64,000 nt of DNA from Haloquadratum walsbyi J07HQW1 (GTDB lineage: Archaea; Halobacteriota; Halobacteria; Halobacteriales; Haloferacaceae): positions 3,031,985-3,095,984 of the forward strand of contig KE356560.1 of NCBI GenBank assembly GCA_000415965.1, written 5' to 3'. Shown piece after piece: positions 1-7,981 of the stretch. The notes beneath the pieces are model-generated. The model was not told the origin of the DNA. It ran no database searches and saw only the letters and a program-made list of their open reading frames with translations. The translations under genes and the position numbers were made by a program. Position 1 is the stretch's first letter, and every line of letters begins with the position of its first letter.

Positions 1-45
1 TTTGGTCTTATCTGGTACTGCGTTGATTTCGTGGTTGTCGGACAT
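1..45 (-). CDS. Start of an unidentified protein, cut by window edge
   Basis: Reading leftwards from an ATG at 45, fifteen codons stay open to the window edge (MSDNHEINAVPDKTK). The small hydrophilic start is typical of haloarchaeal cytosolic proteins. AT-rich sequence at about 50-75 could carry its promoter. Too little is visible to name a family, and the reading could be chance. Confidence 0.4.
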   Translation of the reverse strand, partial: MSDNHEINAVPDKTK

Positions 46-183
46 ATGAAAGTATTTTAGCCCTGATACTTTTAGGAGGTCTGCGCCGTCCTGCGGTTTG
101 GTGTGATAGCTTTTCGGCAGCCGTGAACGGAGTGTCGACTCTTACTGAATAAGCAATAATACGCCGTACAGCACCGGCAGAAG

Positions 184-256
184 GTCCGGGTGCGAGAATC
201 GAACCCGCGTCTCAGCCTCCACAAGGCTGAAGGATAACCACTACCCTAACCCGGAC
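184..256 (-). tRNA. tRNA-His (GTG anticodon)
   Basis: The reverse complement folds as a complete cloverleaf. The seven-base acceptor strand pairs TCCGGGT with ACCCGGA, followed by U8, A9 and a D stem with A14. The anticodon stem CAGCC/GGCTG encloses the loop TTGTGGA, giving anticodon GTG for histidine. The T arm contains GGTTCGATTC. An extra 5' G (position -1, base 256) faces C73 (base 184), the identity pair of tRNA-His, so it is encoded in the DNA. CCA is not encoded and no intron is seen. Confidence 0.95.
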
Positions 257-791
257 ACGACGACATTGTGTAATATTCTTGTTGAAGTCAAATACGTTAC
301 GACTTGTGCGTGAATCATCCCGAACTCTCAACCACCCGCTGTTGTCACATCGATCAATACAATGAGTTGGTCAGATATGAGACCCCACATACCACAGGCA
401 CGGTGGTCTGTGGCTTCAGTGTGTCTCTAGAGCGGAGCCAGCAACCGCCCGGGGAGGAAATGAGTGATAAATATCAAATAGCGAATAGCGAGTCCCACAA
501 CGTCATCCTGTCCACACCAGTTTCGATGGGAGAGTCGTGTGAAATCATAATACCAACACCAATTCCAATCTTGTCCCCGAACACACCACGTTTTCCAGCA
601 AAAATGGACGTGCAGATTGTACAAGCCCAGCACCGTGAAGTCCCTCGGGGTCACATCAACATCAGTATCAATATCAAAGCCCCGAGGCACTCGCCTTAAT
701 ATCTGTAGATTCCAATTAATAGCAGGAGGATACACGAATATTTCGCTCATCGACGTGTTTTTGCACTGTACAACACAACTGACATACAATC
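257..791. other. Gene-poor gap, no supported feature
   Basis: Overlapping open frames exist here on both strands, but their translations are rich in Cys, His and Trp and lack the acidic bias of neighbouring proteins. I read them as chance frames. No tRNA, hairpin or mobile-element end could be recognised. Confidence 0.5.
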
Positions 792-1247
792 ATGGCTATC
801 ACTGATAAGGTATATCTGAAAAATCACAGACAGATCGTCTCACAATTAGATACGTCAATTCCAAAAGGAGCGTTCAAGGGAGCGACAATTGATGTGCTAT
901 ATTCAGGAGATGGTCTGACAAAGCTTGATGATACGACTCGCGATCGACTCCTTGATTTTGCAGAAGACTTTCTTGATCCTGACCAACCGGAGGATCTCTA
1001 CACTGGATATCCTGAAAGACAGTTTATGACGTATTTACTCGAACTTCGTGCCCAAGGGCTTCACCCAGACGCCATTGTTGATGTTATAAGTGATGAATAT
1101 TTTCTCTATGCATATCCCGGTGACATACTCTCATTTTTAGATAATGCAGTTCGAACTATTGAGGCTGCTGAAACGCTTGCTAATGTCGAGGGAAACGCCG
1201 AGATGGAACAAAAGCTCCACCAAGCCCGGGTTGCGCTTTCATCCTGA
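792..1247 (+). CDS. Conserved-looking acidic hypothetical protein, 151 aa
   Basis: I do not recognise the family. The protein is soluble, acidic and mostly helical by inspection, without signal peptide or membrane segment. A central part (about residues 55-110) holds aromatic-rich stretches such as YTGYPERQFMTYL and DEYFLYAYPGD, which look like a folded core rather than a random frame. The C-terminus (about 112-151) is a likely amphipathic helix with AETLANVEGNAEMEQKL. The ATG at 792 follows an AT-rich leader and is the only sensible start. It is transcribed towards the ribbon-helix-helix gene on the opposite strand. The acidic composition supports a real haloarchaeal gene, but its function is unknown. 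Confidence 0.75.
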   Translation: MAITDKVYLKNHRQIVSQLDTSIPKGAFKGATIDVLYSGDGLTKLDDTTRDRLLDFAEDFLDPDQPEDLYTGYPERQFMTYLLELRAQGLHPDAIVDVISDEYFLYAYPGDILSFLDNAVRTIEAAETLANVEGNAEMEQKLHQARVALSS

Positions 1248-1324
1248 GTCATGATGCTCGCAAGTGTGACTCGCAGTGATATCACCGAGAGATGCGTGAG
1301 AGTCCCTATTATTCGATCAGACGC

Positions 1325-1759
1325 TCATTCAAGTCTGAATGACTGACTGTCTGTTTCTGGTCGATCAAGATCTTCAAGATGAATGATTTCTTCGTCCTCA
1401 TCAAGTTGGTCTTGAAGATGATTGAGATACTGTTTGTGTTCTTCAAGTTGTTCACGAAGATGCTCAGCTTCCAACTCAAGCCGCTCATGCTCACGAACAA
1501 ATCCCTTTGGGACCGTTACAGTCGGAGGAAAGGAATCTGTTATGTCAGCATCGCCTGCTCGAAGTTGTTCAAGTTCCTCTTCAGGAACGACCTGTACGGC
1601 ACCTTCGTGTGCAACAAGTGTATCGACATACTCACGAAAAACCGCAGAGAGTGAAATGTCGCGCTCTTCAGCAATTTCACGAAGTGTCTCAAAGGCATCT
1701 TCATTCACCCGAAACGAGATTGTCTTATTTTTATTTTTATCAGCGTTTGCACTACCCAT
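1325..1759 (-). CDS. Ribbon-helix-helix protein with C-terminal coiled coil
   Basis: The N-terminal 50 residues fit a CopG/Arc ribbon-helix-helix fold: a basic start followed by the beta strand TISFRV and two helices (DAFETLREIAEERDIS, then LSAVFREYVDTL). Such dimers bind operator DNA through the strand pair. After a linker (about 60-85) comes a heptad-like acidic coiled coil (about 88-128), which suggests oligomerisation. The protein is 144 aa, longer than minimal CopG regulators, and no toxin partner lies beside it, so a free-standing regulator is more likely than an antitoxin. AT-rich sequence just upstream of 1759 could be a TATA element. The target is unknown. Confidence 0.75.
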   Translation of the reverse strand: MGSANADKNKNKTISFRVNEDAFETLREIAEERDISLSAVFREYVDTLVAHEGAVQVVPEEELEQLRAGDADITDSFPPTVTVPKGFVREHERLELEAEHLREQLEEHKQYLNHLQDQLDEDEEIIHLEDLDRPETDSQSFRLE

Positions 1760-2035
1760 CGATATATCAATATAACTCAGGCAGTTTACTTAATAATTCG
1801 TCGGACACGTGTCCGCTGTTGCACTGATACCCTTGCGGGAGGCACAGACAAAAACTTCCATTAGGGGCGTGAATCCGATTAGAGACGAGTATCTGTCTCA
1901 CCAATCTCTGCGGGCTATGTCGAGGATGTTTCCCCAGGTGTCCTATATCAACAACTGTCTAATTGAATCGGCCTTCCCTGTCATCAGCGAGACGGCATTA
2001 AGAATCACTCTGATAAGGACAGGGGGTCACAGGTT

Positions 2036-2656
2036 TCACGCTGTATCCGTCTCCCCAGTAGATGCTGTGTTGAGTTCATCAACAGACTCATCGAGACTCT
2101 CAACGGCAGAGACAGTCGTCTCGATATATTGATCAATCGACATTTCATATTTGTCGCTCGCCATTCGAGCATACTCATTTCCTTCATCCTCGAACGCAGT
2201 AATTCGATCAAGTGTTCGCTCGGCCGTCTCAACCACCCAGCGATCTCGTGTCGCCGCATCAACAACCGTGATTGACTCCGGACGAACAGAGACATTCGTT
2301 GTCCCATCGTCAGTCTCAAACGTACGCGGTTTTCCGCTGACAGCAACGTACGCTGGAGAGTTAAGTTCACGAAGCTTTTGTGCCGCTTCGGGCTGATACT
2401 GACCAGCATACACAAAAAACGTTCCTGTCGGATCAATAATTCGACCACGCCAATACTCATTGTCCTCACCAACATCTTCAGTTTCGGTGAGTGTTCCGAT
2501 AAGGAAGACACGGTTTGCCTTTGCACCGGTTGGGAATAACAAATAGACCGGCGCTCGGTCATCATCGGACTCTTTGAAACTAAAGGCAGCATCGTTGAAT
2601 TCCGCAGCAAACGCACGCTTTGCGACTTCGCGTGTTGGGATATCGTCAGCACTCAT
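2036..2656 (-). CDS. rpap3: RPA-associated protein (RPA3-associated, COG3390 type)
   Basis: This gene starts two bases downstream of the RPA3 stop, so the two are almost certainly co-transcribed and translationally coupled. In haloarchaea rpa3 is followed by a gene for an RPA-associated protein that works with the single-strand binding protein. The 206-aa protein starts with TREVAKRAFAAEFNDA and carries an OB-fold-like stretch at about residues 35-130 (VYLLFPTGAKANRVFLIGTL, RGRIIDPTGTFFVYAG, AYVAVSGKPRTF), followed by an acidic helical tail. These are the features of the family. Role in replication, repair or recombination as a partner of RPA3 is inferred from family and context. Confidence 0.88.
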   Translation of the reverse strand: MSADDIPTREVAKRAFAAEFNDAAFSFKESDDDRAPVYLLFPTGAKANRVFLIGTLTETEDVGEDNEYWRGRIIDPTGTFFVYAGQYQPEAAQKLRELNSPAYVAVSGKPRTFETDDGTTNVSVRPESITVVDAATRDRWVVETAERTLDRITAFEDEGNEYARMASDKYEMSIDQYIETTVSAVESLDESVDELNTASTGETDTA

Positions 2657-2657
2657 T

Positions 2658-3590
2658 TTAAATCGACCTCGCTTTGATAAGGACTGATTCTGGATCAGCT
2701 GGAGTGGTCAGATGCTCAACGGTATCTGCGAGGAGATATCGACCAAGTTCTGGTCCGGATATGCGGTAGTATGCGCCGATGAGATCCTGACGGATTTCTT
2801 CGACAACAACTGAGGTATCAAGCGCGTCTCGAGCCATCTGTTGTGCCTCAGAAAGTGTGATACCGCTTAATTGTTCGGTCATCTCGCGAGTAAAGATAAC
2901 CTCAGTGACTGTTTCACCATTGTCAATAACACCCTTAATCCGGAGATCGAACTCGCCATCGACCGTTCCATGCTCAGAACATCGACCATTCTGAAGAACA
3001 CGCGTACATCCATCGGTAGGACATCGCTTAATAAGCCCACTCCCAGACTGGATATCGACGAGCGCTCCCTCAATTGTTGTTGCGCTATCACCGACTGTGA
3101 TGTCGGTATCAAGTCGCTCAATGCCGGTTGTTCGATTGAGTTTTACTGAATAATCGCCCTGATATTCATCGGTAACGACATTTTCGAGCGCATAGACGGC
3201 ACCTTCCTCAAGCGCCGGAAGATCAGATGTCTCGAAAGCAACAAATTTAGTTCGACCAGATTCATCACCAATCAGACCAACCTGTGCAATTGCCTCACTT
3301 TGGGGTTCCCACAGTTCAACAACCTTTGCAGTGACATCAATCCATTGTTCATCCTCATCAATTGATGCCAGTGGAACCTCCTCATTTTCCCCAGATCCGT
3401 TGAGCTCGTCTCGGTCGATACCAGCCTCTTTGAGGTAACTGTTGACGACCGATCGACGGGCCTCTGTCGCTGGAACACTGTATTCCTCTACGAGGGTGTT
3501 GAGACGATCATGGACTGTTGTCTCATCGATATTTAACTCTTCAGAGAACTGTTCTGCAATCTCCGCTGCGTGCGTTTGCAGGTCTGTCAT
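2658..3590 (-). CDS. rpa3: Replication protein A RPA3, single-strand DNA binding
   Basis: This is an archaeal RPA of about 310 aa that coats single-stranded DNA during replication and repair. An N-terminal helical region (residues 1-60) precedes an OB fold (about 80-160, with WIDVTAKVVELWEP and GRTKFVAFETSDLP). A zinc-finger segment follows with CPTDGC at 190-195, C204 and H207, then a C-terminal helical region. The start at 3590 was chosen because a GGAGG purine run lies about ten bases upstream; an in-frame ATG ten codons earlier (3620) is less likely. It is followed immediately by the RPA-associated gene, the usual haloarchaeal arrangement. Confidence 0.92.
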   Translation of the reverse strand: MTDLQTHAAEIAEQFSEELNIDETTVHDRLNTLVEEYSVPATEARRSVVNSYLKEAGIDRDELNGSGENEEVPLASIDEDEQWIDVTAKVVELWEPQSEAIAQVGLIGDESGRTKFVAFETSDLPALEEGAVYALENVVTDEYQGDYSVKLNRTTGIERLDTDITVGDSATTIEGALVDIQSGSGLIKRCPTDGCTRVLQNGRCSEHGTVDGEFDLRIKGVIDNGETVTEVIFTREMTEQLSGITLSEAQQMARDALDTSVVVEEIRQDLIGAYYRISGPELGRYLLADTVEHLTTPADPESVLIKARSI

Positions 3591-3793
3591 AATATCACTT
3601 GCCTCCGCCCTGTTTTTCATTGGGAGGCATCAAATAATGGTTCTCTGTGAATAATAAACTGTCGTGAGCATGGTGAAAGTGAAATTCTGATCGAAACAAA
3701 ATCATTATCACTATATATTCTATCTTCTACGTTCTACGTTCACGTCCGCGAACACCAATGAGATTATATCTGTCTATTGATGATACGAAATTA

Positions 3794-4204
3794 ATGGACG
3801 AACGACTCAAGTCGTTCCTCCGAGAGCAATTTCGTGAGGCCGGTCGAGAGTACGCTCGTGCACGAGATGCATACCAATCAGGTCGCACAAGTACCGAGAC
3901 TGAGAACGACACAGATCAAGCAACGGACGATGAAGACGGTCACAAAACGGATACAGCCACCCAGAAAACGTCGAAAGAATTAGATCAAGAACCAGAGGCA
4001 GAGGCAGACGCGGACGCAGACATATCGGTGTCATCATTGCCATGTGATGAGACAGGACGTATCCGGATTGTCTGTCGGCGTGCTGCGGACAAGCGCACTG
4101 TGATGATTGATACTGAGGCCCGTCCATCCTGTTTCGAGCCCGGACATCCAGATTGTGAGGGGTGTGTCCGGGATATCCGCGATGGGATTGTCGAAACGTG
4201 GTAA
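3794..4204 (+). CDS. Haloarchaeal small acidic protein (DUF7091-like)
   Basis: The N-terminus MDERLKSFLREQFREAGRE matches the opening of a haloarchaea-specific uncharacterised family that I associate with DUF7091. A disordered acidic linker (about residues 35-80) with repeated Glu, Asp and Ala follows. The C-terminal part (about 80-136) has conserved-looking cysteines, including C83, SCFEPGHPDCEGC and a final GIVETW, and could bind a metal. An upstream in-frame ATG at 3758 is possible, but the family start and a TATA-like run at about 3712-3719 do not exclude either. The gene lies eleven bases before the nucleotidyltransferase gene and is probably in the same transcript. Function unknown. Confidence 0.75.
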   Translation: MDERLKSFLREQFREAGREYARARDAYQSGRTSTETENDTDQATDDEDGHKTDTATQKTSKELDQEPEAEADADADISVSSLPCDETGRIRIVCRRAADKRTVMIDTEARPSCFEPGHPDCEGCVRDIRDGIVETW

Positions 4205-4214
4205 TGGTGGGAGC

Positions 4215-5369
4215 ATGCCGATGACAACGTCAGACGGTGCTTCATCAACTGCTGTCGATGTTGTTGGGGTTGTGCTTGCGGGTGGGATTGGATCAAGATT
4301 ATATCCCGCAAGTCGAGAGCATCGACCGAAGCAGTTTCTATCGCTTTTCGGCGATCGATCATTTCTCACGCGGACGGTCGATCGACTTCGCGGAATCACT
4401 GATACGATTCTTATACTCACCAGGGACACATTCGTTGAAACAGTGACAGACCAGGTCTCAGACGTAACAGTAATAACCGAACCAGTCAGGCGAGATACAG
4501 GACCAGCAGCCCTGTATGCAACGCACTATGTCGAAAAAACGTACGAGAATGATCCAGTCGTCCTTCTCACGCCAAGTGACCACGTTGTTGGGGCAGGGTT
4601 TGAGACTGCTGTGAGACGCATGAGTGCTGTTGCTGCGAGGACTGACCGTCTTGTTACCCTTGGCATCACTCCAACCCGACCGGAAACGGGATATGGATAT
4701 ATCGAACCGGTGGAAACAGGTAATTCTGTTGATAATATTAATGAGAACGCCGCATCCTGGCAACCGATTCAGTCATTTCATGAGAAGCCAGAGACGGAAA
4801 CAGCAGAGCAATACATCCAGGCGGGACACTACTGGAATGCGGGGATATTCGCATGGCGGCCCACGGTATTCAATGATGTTGCAGCCGATTCAGCACTAGC
4901 ACCATTACAGGCTGCCCTCCAGAATAAGACGAGTGACTCAGTCGCCGATGCATTCACTGCAATCGATTCACAGAGTGTTGATCGAGCTATCTTCGAGCAA
5001 TCTGAGGCAACTGCAGTCGTTCCAACTGACATGATGTGGGACGATATCGGCACATGGGATGCTTTTGATCGACTTGCTGTACAGGACGGACTGGCTGGTG
5101 AAGATATCGACACGAAAGCTGTCCCACCACAGGAGGAAGAATCTCATACCACGACGCGTGAGGAAACCGTCATCGTCGGTGACGTTGAGACAGAAGTCAT
5201 TGATGGGAAAAATAATATTATCGCGGGCAATGGTGGTCATGTGTCAACGATTGGTGTCTCAGACCTGATTGTCGTTACATGGGATGATCGAACGCTTGTC
5301 GTTGACAAAGACGATGCTCAGTCGGTCAGGACTCTTGTCTCAAAGCTCCGTGAGAGGGGATTGTTCTGA
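4215..5369 (+). CDS. Mannose-1-phosphate guanylyltransferase-like protein
   Basis: The protein is a sugar nucleotidyltransferase of about 384 aa that would join a sugar 1-phosphate to a nucleotide for glycan precursors. The signature LAGGIGSRLYP lies at residues 21-31, followed by RPKQF, the pyrophosphorylase pattern of the ManC/CpsB group. Further family features are PSDHVV, ETGYGYIEP, FHEKPE, YWNAGIFAW and the late MMWDDIGTWDAF. The C-terminus carries a short left-handed-helix-like tail rather than a fused isomerase domain. The start at 4215 is preceded by a GGTGGGAG run. Substrate GDP-mannose is inferred from the family; no other glycan genes are adjacent. Confidence 0.85.
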   Translation: MPMTTSDGASSTAVDVVGVVLAGGIGSRLYPASREHRPKQFLSLFGDRSFLTRTVDRLRGITDTILILTRDTFVETVTDQVSDVTVITEPVRRDTGPAALYATHYVEKTYENDPVVLLTPSDHVVGAGFETAVRRMSAVAARTDRLVTLGITPTRPETGYGYIEPVETGNSVDNINENAASWQPIQSFHEKPETETAEQYIQAGHYWNAGIFAWRPTVFNDVAADSALAPLQAALQNKTSDSVADAFTAIDSQSVDRAIFEQSEATAVVPTDMMWDDIGTWDAFDRLAVQDGLAGEDIDTKAVPPQEEESHTTTREETVIVGDVETEVIDGKNNIIAGNGGHVSTIGVSDLIVVTWDDRTLVVDKDDAQSVRTLVSKLRERGLF

Positions 5370-5500
5370 GACAGTTGGACTGACTGAGAGCGCATATTCG
5401 TTCAGAGTTCAACTGGATGACCCCGTTATTTCCTCACGATTGTTGCTGTTCGTTCTGTGCGGGGATTAGAAGTTACCCCCCGGATGGACTAACGAGGCGA

Positions 5501-5630
5501 TTAACAGTCGTTGAGACCGTGATGTCGGTATTCGAAGTTGCAGCAGGACGCGCACGCAGACGTTCCAGCTGAACTGAGGATGAGTGTGGGTTCAGAGAAA
5601 AACACTGCTCAGAGTGCCACCGACTGTTAA
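5501..5630. repeat. Degenerate dispersed repeat, copy 1, with 10-bp inverted ends
   Basis: The segment begins with TTAACAGTCG and ends with its exact complement CGACTGTTAA. Its interior shares blocks with three other loci in the window (about 35891-36020, 51622-51728, 56225-56335), for example GTTCCAG-TGAACTGAG and a later TTCAGAGA run. It is non-coding and MITE-like. Its right arm overlaps the stop codon of the Tfx-family gene. Confidence 0.6.
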
Positions 5631-6235
5631 GAGATTGTCGTATCGGAATCGCGGTGTATATCCGCTGTGTGATTGGTATCATCTCGATCTCCAGAACGTC
5701 GAACCTGTATTGTTCCATCACTTGTAACACCGACCAACAGCCACTGCTTGACTTCCCTTCCACGAACAGCATCACCAGCAGCATCAGCTACTGCCTTCAT
5801 TAATTCAGGGGCAGTTCGCGTCACCTTCACTCCCTCAGCATCACATGCATCATAGACTTTTTTCGGTACATCATAGAGATCAGTTCCAGCCGCAATCGAG
5901 ATTTGCACGGGTGCGGTCAGTGCCTCAGCAAATGCAACAGTCTTGCGCGCTTTGGTAACGTTCTCTCGTGCACTTGATTCGACGCTTGAGACGTTCGCTC
6001 GGGATGTGCCGAGGGCAGTAGCAATCCGAGACTGTTGGTATCCACGCTCACGCAATGTGAGTACCTCCGCTTGTCGTCGCGTGAGGACATTTACCTCAGG
6101 ATTGAATCCAATCTCTGTAAGAATCGCATCAACATCAATTTCCTCGCTGTTGCTTTCATCTGCAGTCGAATTTGAATCCACACTCTGGTCAGAGGTGCTC
6201 TCCTCGTTCAAATTGAGGTCTTCATTCTCTGTCAT
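5627..6235 (-). CDS. Tfx-family DNA-binding protein
   Basis: After an acidic Ser/Glu/Asp-rich leader (1-45), residues 49-92 form a helix-turn-helix of the Tfx type: LTRRQAEVLTLRERG then QQSRIATALGTSRANVS. The remainder (95-185) matches the C-terminal domain of archaeal Tfx-like regulators, including TDLYDVPKKVYDACDAEGVKV. Tfx of methanogens is a transcriptional regulator of molybdenum formylmethanofuran dehydrogenase. Haloarchaeal members are uncharacterised, so only DNA binding is supported. The last codons run into a MITE-like repeat whose inverted end supplies the TAA stop, so the C-terminal tail may differ from relatives. Confidence 0.85.
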   Translation of the reverse strand: MTENEDLNLNEESTSDQSVDSNSTADESNSEEIDVDAILTEIGFNPEVNVLTRRQAEVLTLRERGYQQSRIATALGTSRANVSSVESSARENVTKARKTVAFAEALTAPVQISIAAGTDLYDVPKKVYDACDAEGVKVTRTAPELMKAVADAAGDAVRGREVKQWLLVGVTSDGTIQVRRSGDRDDTNHTADIHRDSDTTIS

Positions 6236-6565
6236 ATATTATAATTGCACAAGAACTCCTGTTTCATAAGCATGTGAGGGTGAAGATGAGGAATACATCT
6301 CAATGAAAAATACCAACCACGTGAGAGTGCATTCTTCCGTTGTGTTTATTTTGCTGTGATGAGCCTCAGGGTATTCTTACCGATGTCATGGCGAGTCATC
6401 ACGGAGGTCTGTCATATTTGTCCGCAGACATTGACCGCACGCATCGAGTCTCGGTCCCAGTTTCATATTCAATTTGTGATACAGTATGGCGTGGTATGGT
6501 GTATAACGACGAGAGCGCGCGAGGCATGTATCTAGTGAGGTTGTCTGTGTTGTCTGTCGGGACAA
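6236..6565. other. Intergenic gap, no supported gene
   Basis: No conserved coding frame, RNA or repeat was recognised between the Tfx-family start and the end of the TRAM-domain gene tail. The open frame on the plus strand here has no haloarchaeal composition and is treated as chance. Confidence 0.45.
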
Positions 6566-7046
6566 TCATCCCCCCCAGAAATTATCACGGCTTCCAAGCG
6601 CGGTTGATCGGTCTGACCCAGTGGTATTGTTTTCGGTGTTATCTGTGGGTGGTCCATCATCGGGGTCGCTATCAGTTTCATCAGTCGTCTCACCCTCGTC
6701 TTCGTCGATCGACCGGGAGTTCTTCGACGACTTTTTTTGCCGTTGCATGATTCGATTTGACTTGATCAATTCGCACAATGGCTCGTGACGTCGGGAGTAA
6801 TCCATCAACGAGGATAATAAATCCATCATCAGTTCGTCCGACACCTGCTCCGCTTTCATGGATATCATCAACATCAACGACTACCTCCTCACCAGGCTTA
6901 ACGGGCTGAGCTTTTAGATCCTGAATCGGCTGATCATAGCTGCTACACCACTCAGCCCCGCCACGATCACCATAATATTGACATCCCATTCCACTAATGC
7001 GCTCGGAATATCTCGGGCAGTCGTCTGCAAGCGGACACTCAGACAT
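6566..7046 (-). pseudogene. TRAM-domain protein with a C-terminal frameshift
   Basis: From ATG 7046 the protein opens with a Cys-rich segment (C4, C10, C22, C34, with GMGCQYYGDRGGAEWC), then a TRAM RNA-binding domain at about residues 48-108 (KPGEEVVVDVDDIHESGAGVGR). This is a known haloarchaeal small TRAM architecture. In this frame it stops at 6690 after an uncharacteristic basic RRRRG. The next frame over carries a typical acidic tail (DEDEGETTDETDSDPDD) ending with LGSRDNFWGG at 6566, which looks like the genuine C-terminus. Removing one base around 6705-6713 joins the two. An upstream in-frame start at 7118 is also possible. TRAM domains bind tRNA, rRNA or mRNA. Confidence 0.72.
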
Positions 7047-7136
7047 ACAATACCGTACAGTTGCCCAGTCTAAAGAACTTGCGAGGGGGGAAGACATATG
7101 AATAACGCTTTTTATCATCTCAAAATAGCTGTGTGT

Positions 7137-7889
7137 ATGAGTGCATCCACCAATCAGTATGTGCCAGAATTTGCTGTTCTTGTAGGTGTTTTTCTTGGGC
7201 TTACTGCGATTATTTCAGGAATTGTCCTCAGATGGGGGCTCATGGCGACAGTTTGCGTCTGTGCGGTTGGCTCATATCCGTTTATTGCCTTTGGGGTAGT
7301 TCGTGATACAGACCCGACGACAACGATTCGACCACGATGGGTGTTGATAATCGGAACAGTAATCGGAATACTTGGAGCAGTCGGAACATTTCGTGCCACG
7401 CTCGGAGGACAACGTCCAATTGCTGCAACTATCAGCTCCCTGTTTATTGGGTTTATACTCATCTCACCACCAGCAGGGTATGCGGCTTCTTATGGTGTGA
7501 ATATTAATCCATTTTCTCCGCAGATGACGGCTGGAGGCTGTCTCGTCATCGGTCTTGGATGTATGTTTGCAGGTCTTTTCTCACTGCCGTTAATTGGGGC
7601 TCTTCTTGGAGCCGGTGTCGGCGTGAGCGGCGTGGTATATGCGACTGCCCGCGGTGTTGCGCCTACACAGCAGACAAAACGACGAATCGCAATCATCAGT
7701 GGCGCGATTGGTACCGCAGTTGCACTCATTGGCACCATTGGAATGAGATCTATAACCAATAGCGGACATATCAACAGTGGTGAATGGATTTTTGTCGGGG
7801 CAACAATCGCACTCACACCGAGTGTGTATGCTGCATTGACCGGAGGACAGACCAGTCGGCAAGCATCATCGTGGCCTTTCAGTAAATGA
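7137..7889 (+). CDS. Polytopic membrane protein, unknown function
   Basis: The product of about 250 aa has roughly eight hydrophobic segments, such as FAVLVGVFLGLTAIISGIVL near the start and later GCLVIGLGCMFAGLFSLPL and IALTPSVYAAL. Loops are short, and no transporter motif or metal-binding pattern is visible. The start at 7137 (MSASTNQ) puts a short polar lead before the first helix; an earlier ATG at 7098 is possible. The gene is divergent from the TRAM-domain gene and the two share the upstream region. I do not recognise a family. Confidence 0.75.
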   Translation: MSASTNQYVPEFAVLVGVFLGLTAIISGIVLRWGLMATVCVCAVGSYPFIAFGVVRDTDPTTTIRPRWVLIIGTVIGILGAVGTFRATLGGQRPIAATISSLFIGFILISPPAGYAASYGVNINPFSPQMTAGGCLVIGLGCMFAGLFSLPLIGALLGAGVGVSGVVYATARGVAPTQQTKRRIAIISGAIGTAVALIGTIGMRSITNSGHINSGEWIFVGATIALTPSVYAALTGGQTSRQASSWPFSK

Positions 7890-7981
7890 TGAGTTCATAT
7901 CGAGACCACATGAGAACGACCAGAGAAACATAACGGATAGAATCGGATGTTAACTGTGCAGTCTGGCAAGAACAGAATCGA

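Noticed and set aside
304-789. Overlapping open frames on both strands after tRNA-His
   Set aside because: The translations are Cys/His/Trp-rich, lack acidic bias and contain no domain; they look like chance openness.
6340-6750. 136-codon plus-strand frame opposite the TRAM gene
   Set aside because: It is antisense to a supported coding tail and has an amino acid make-up unlike haloarchaeal proteins.
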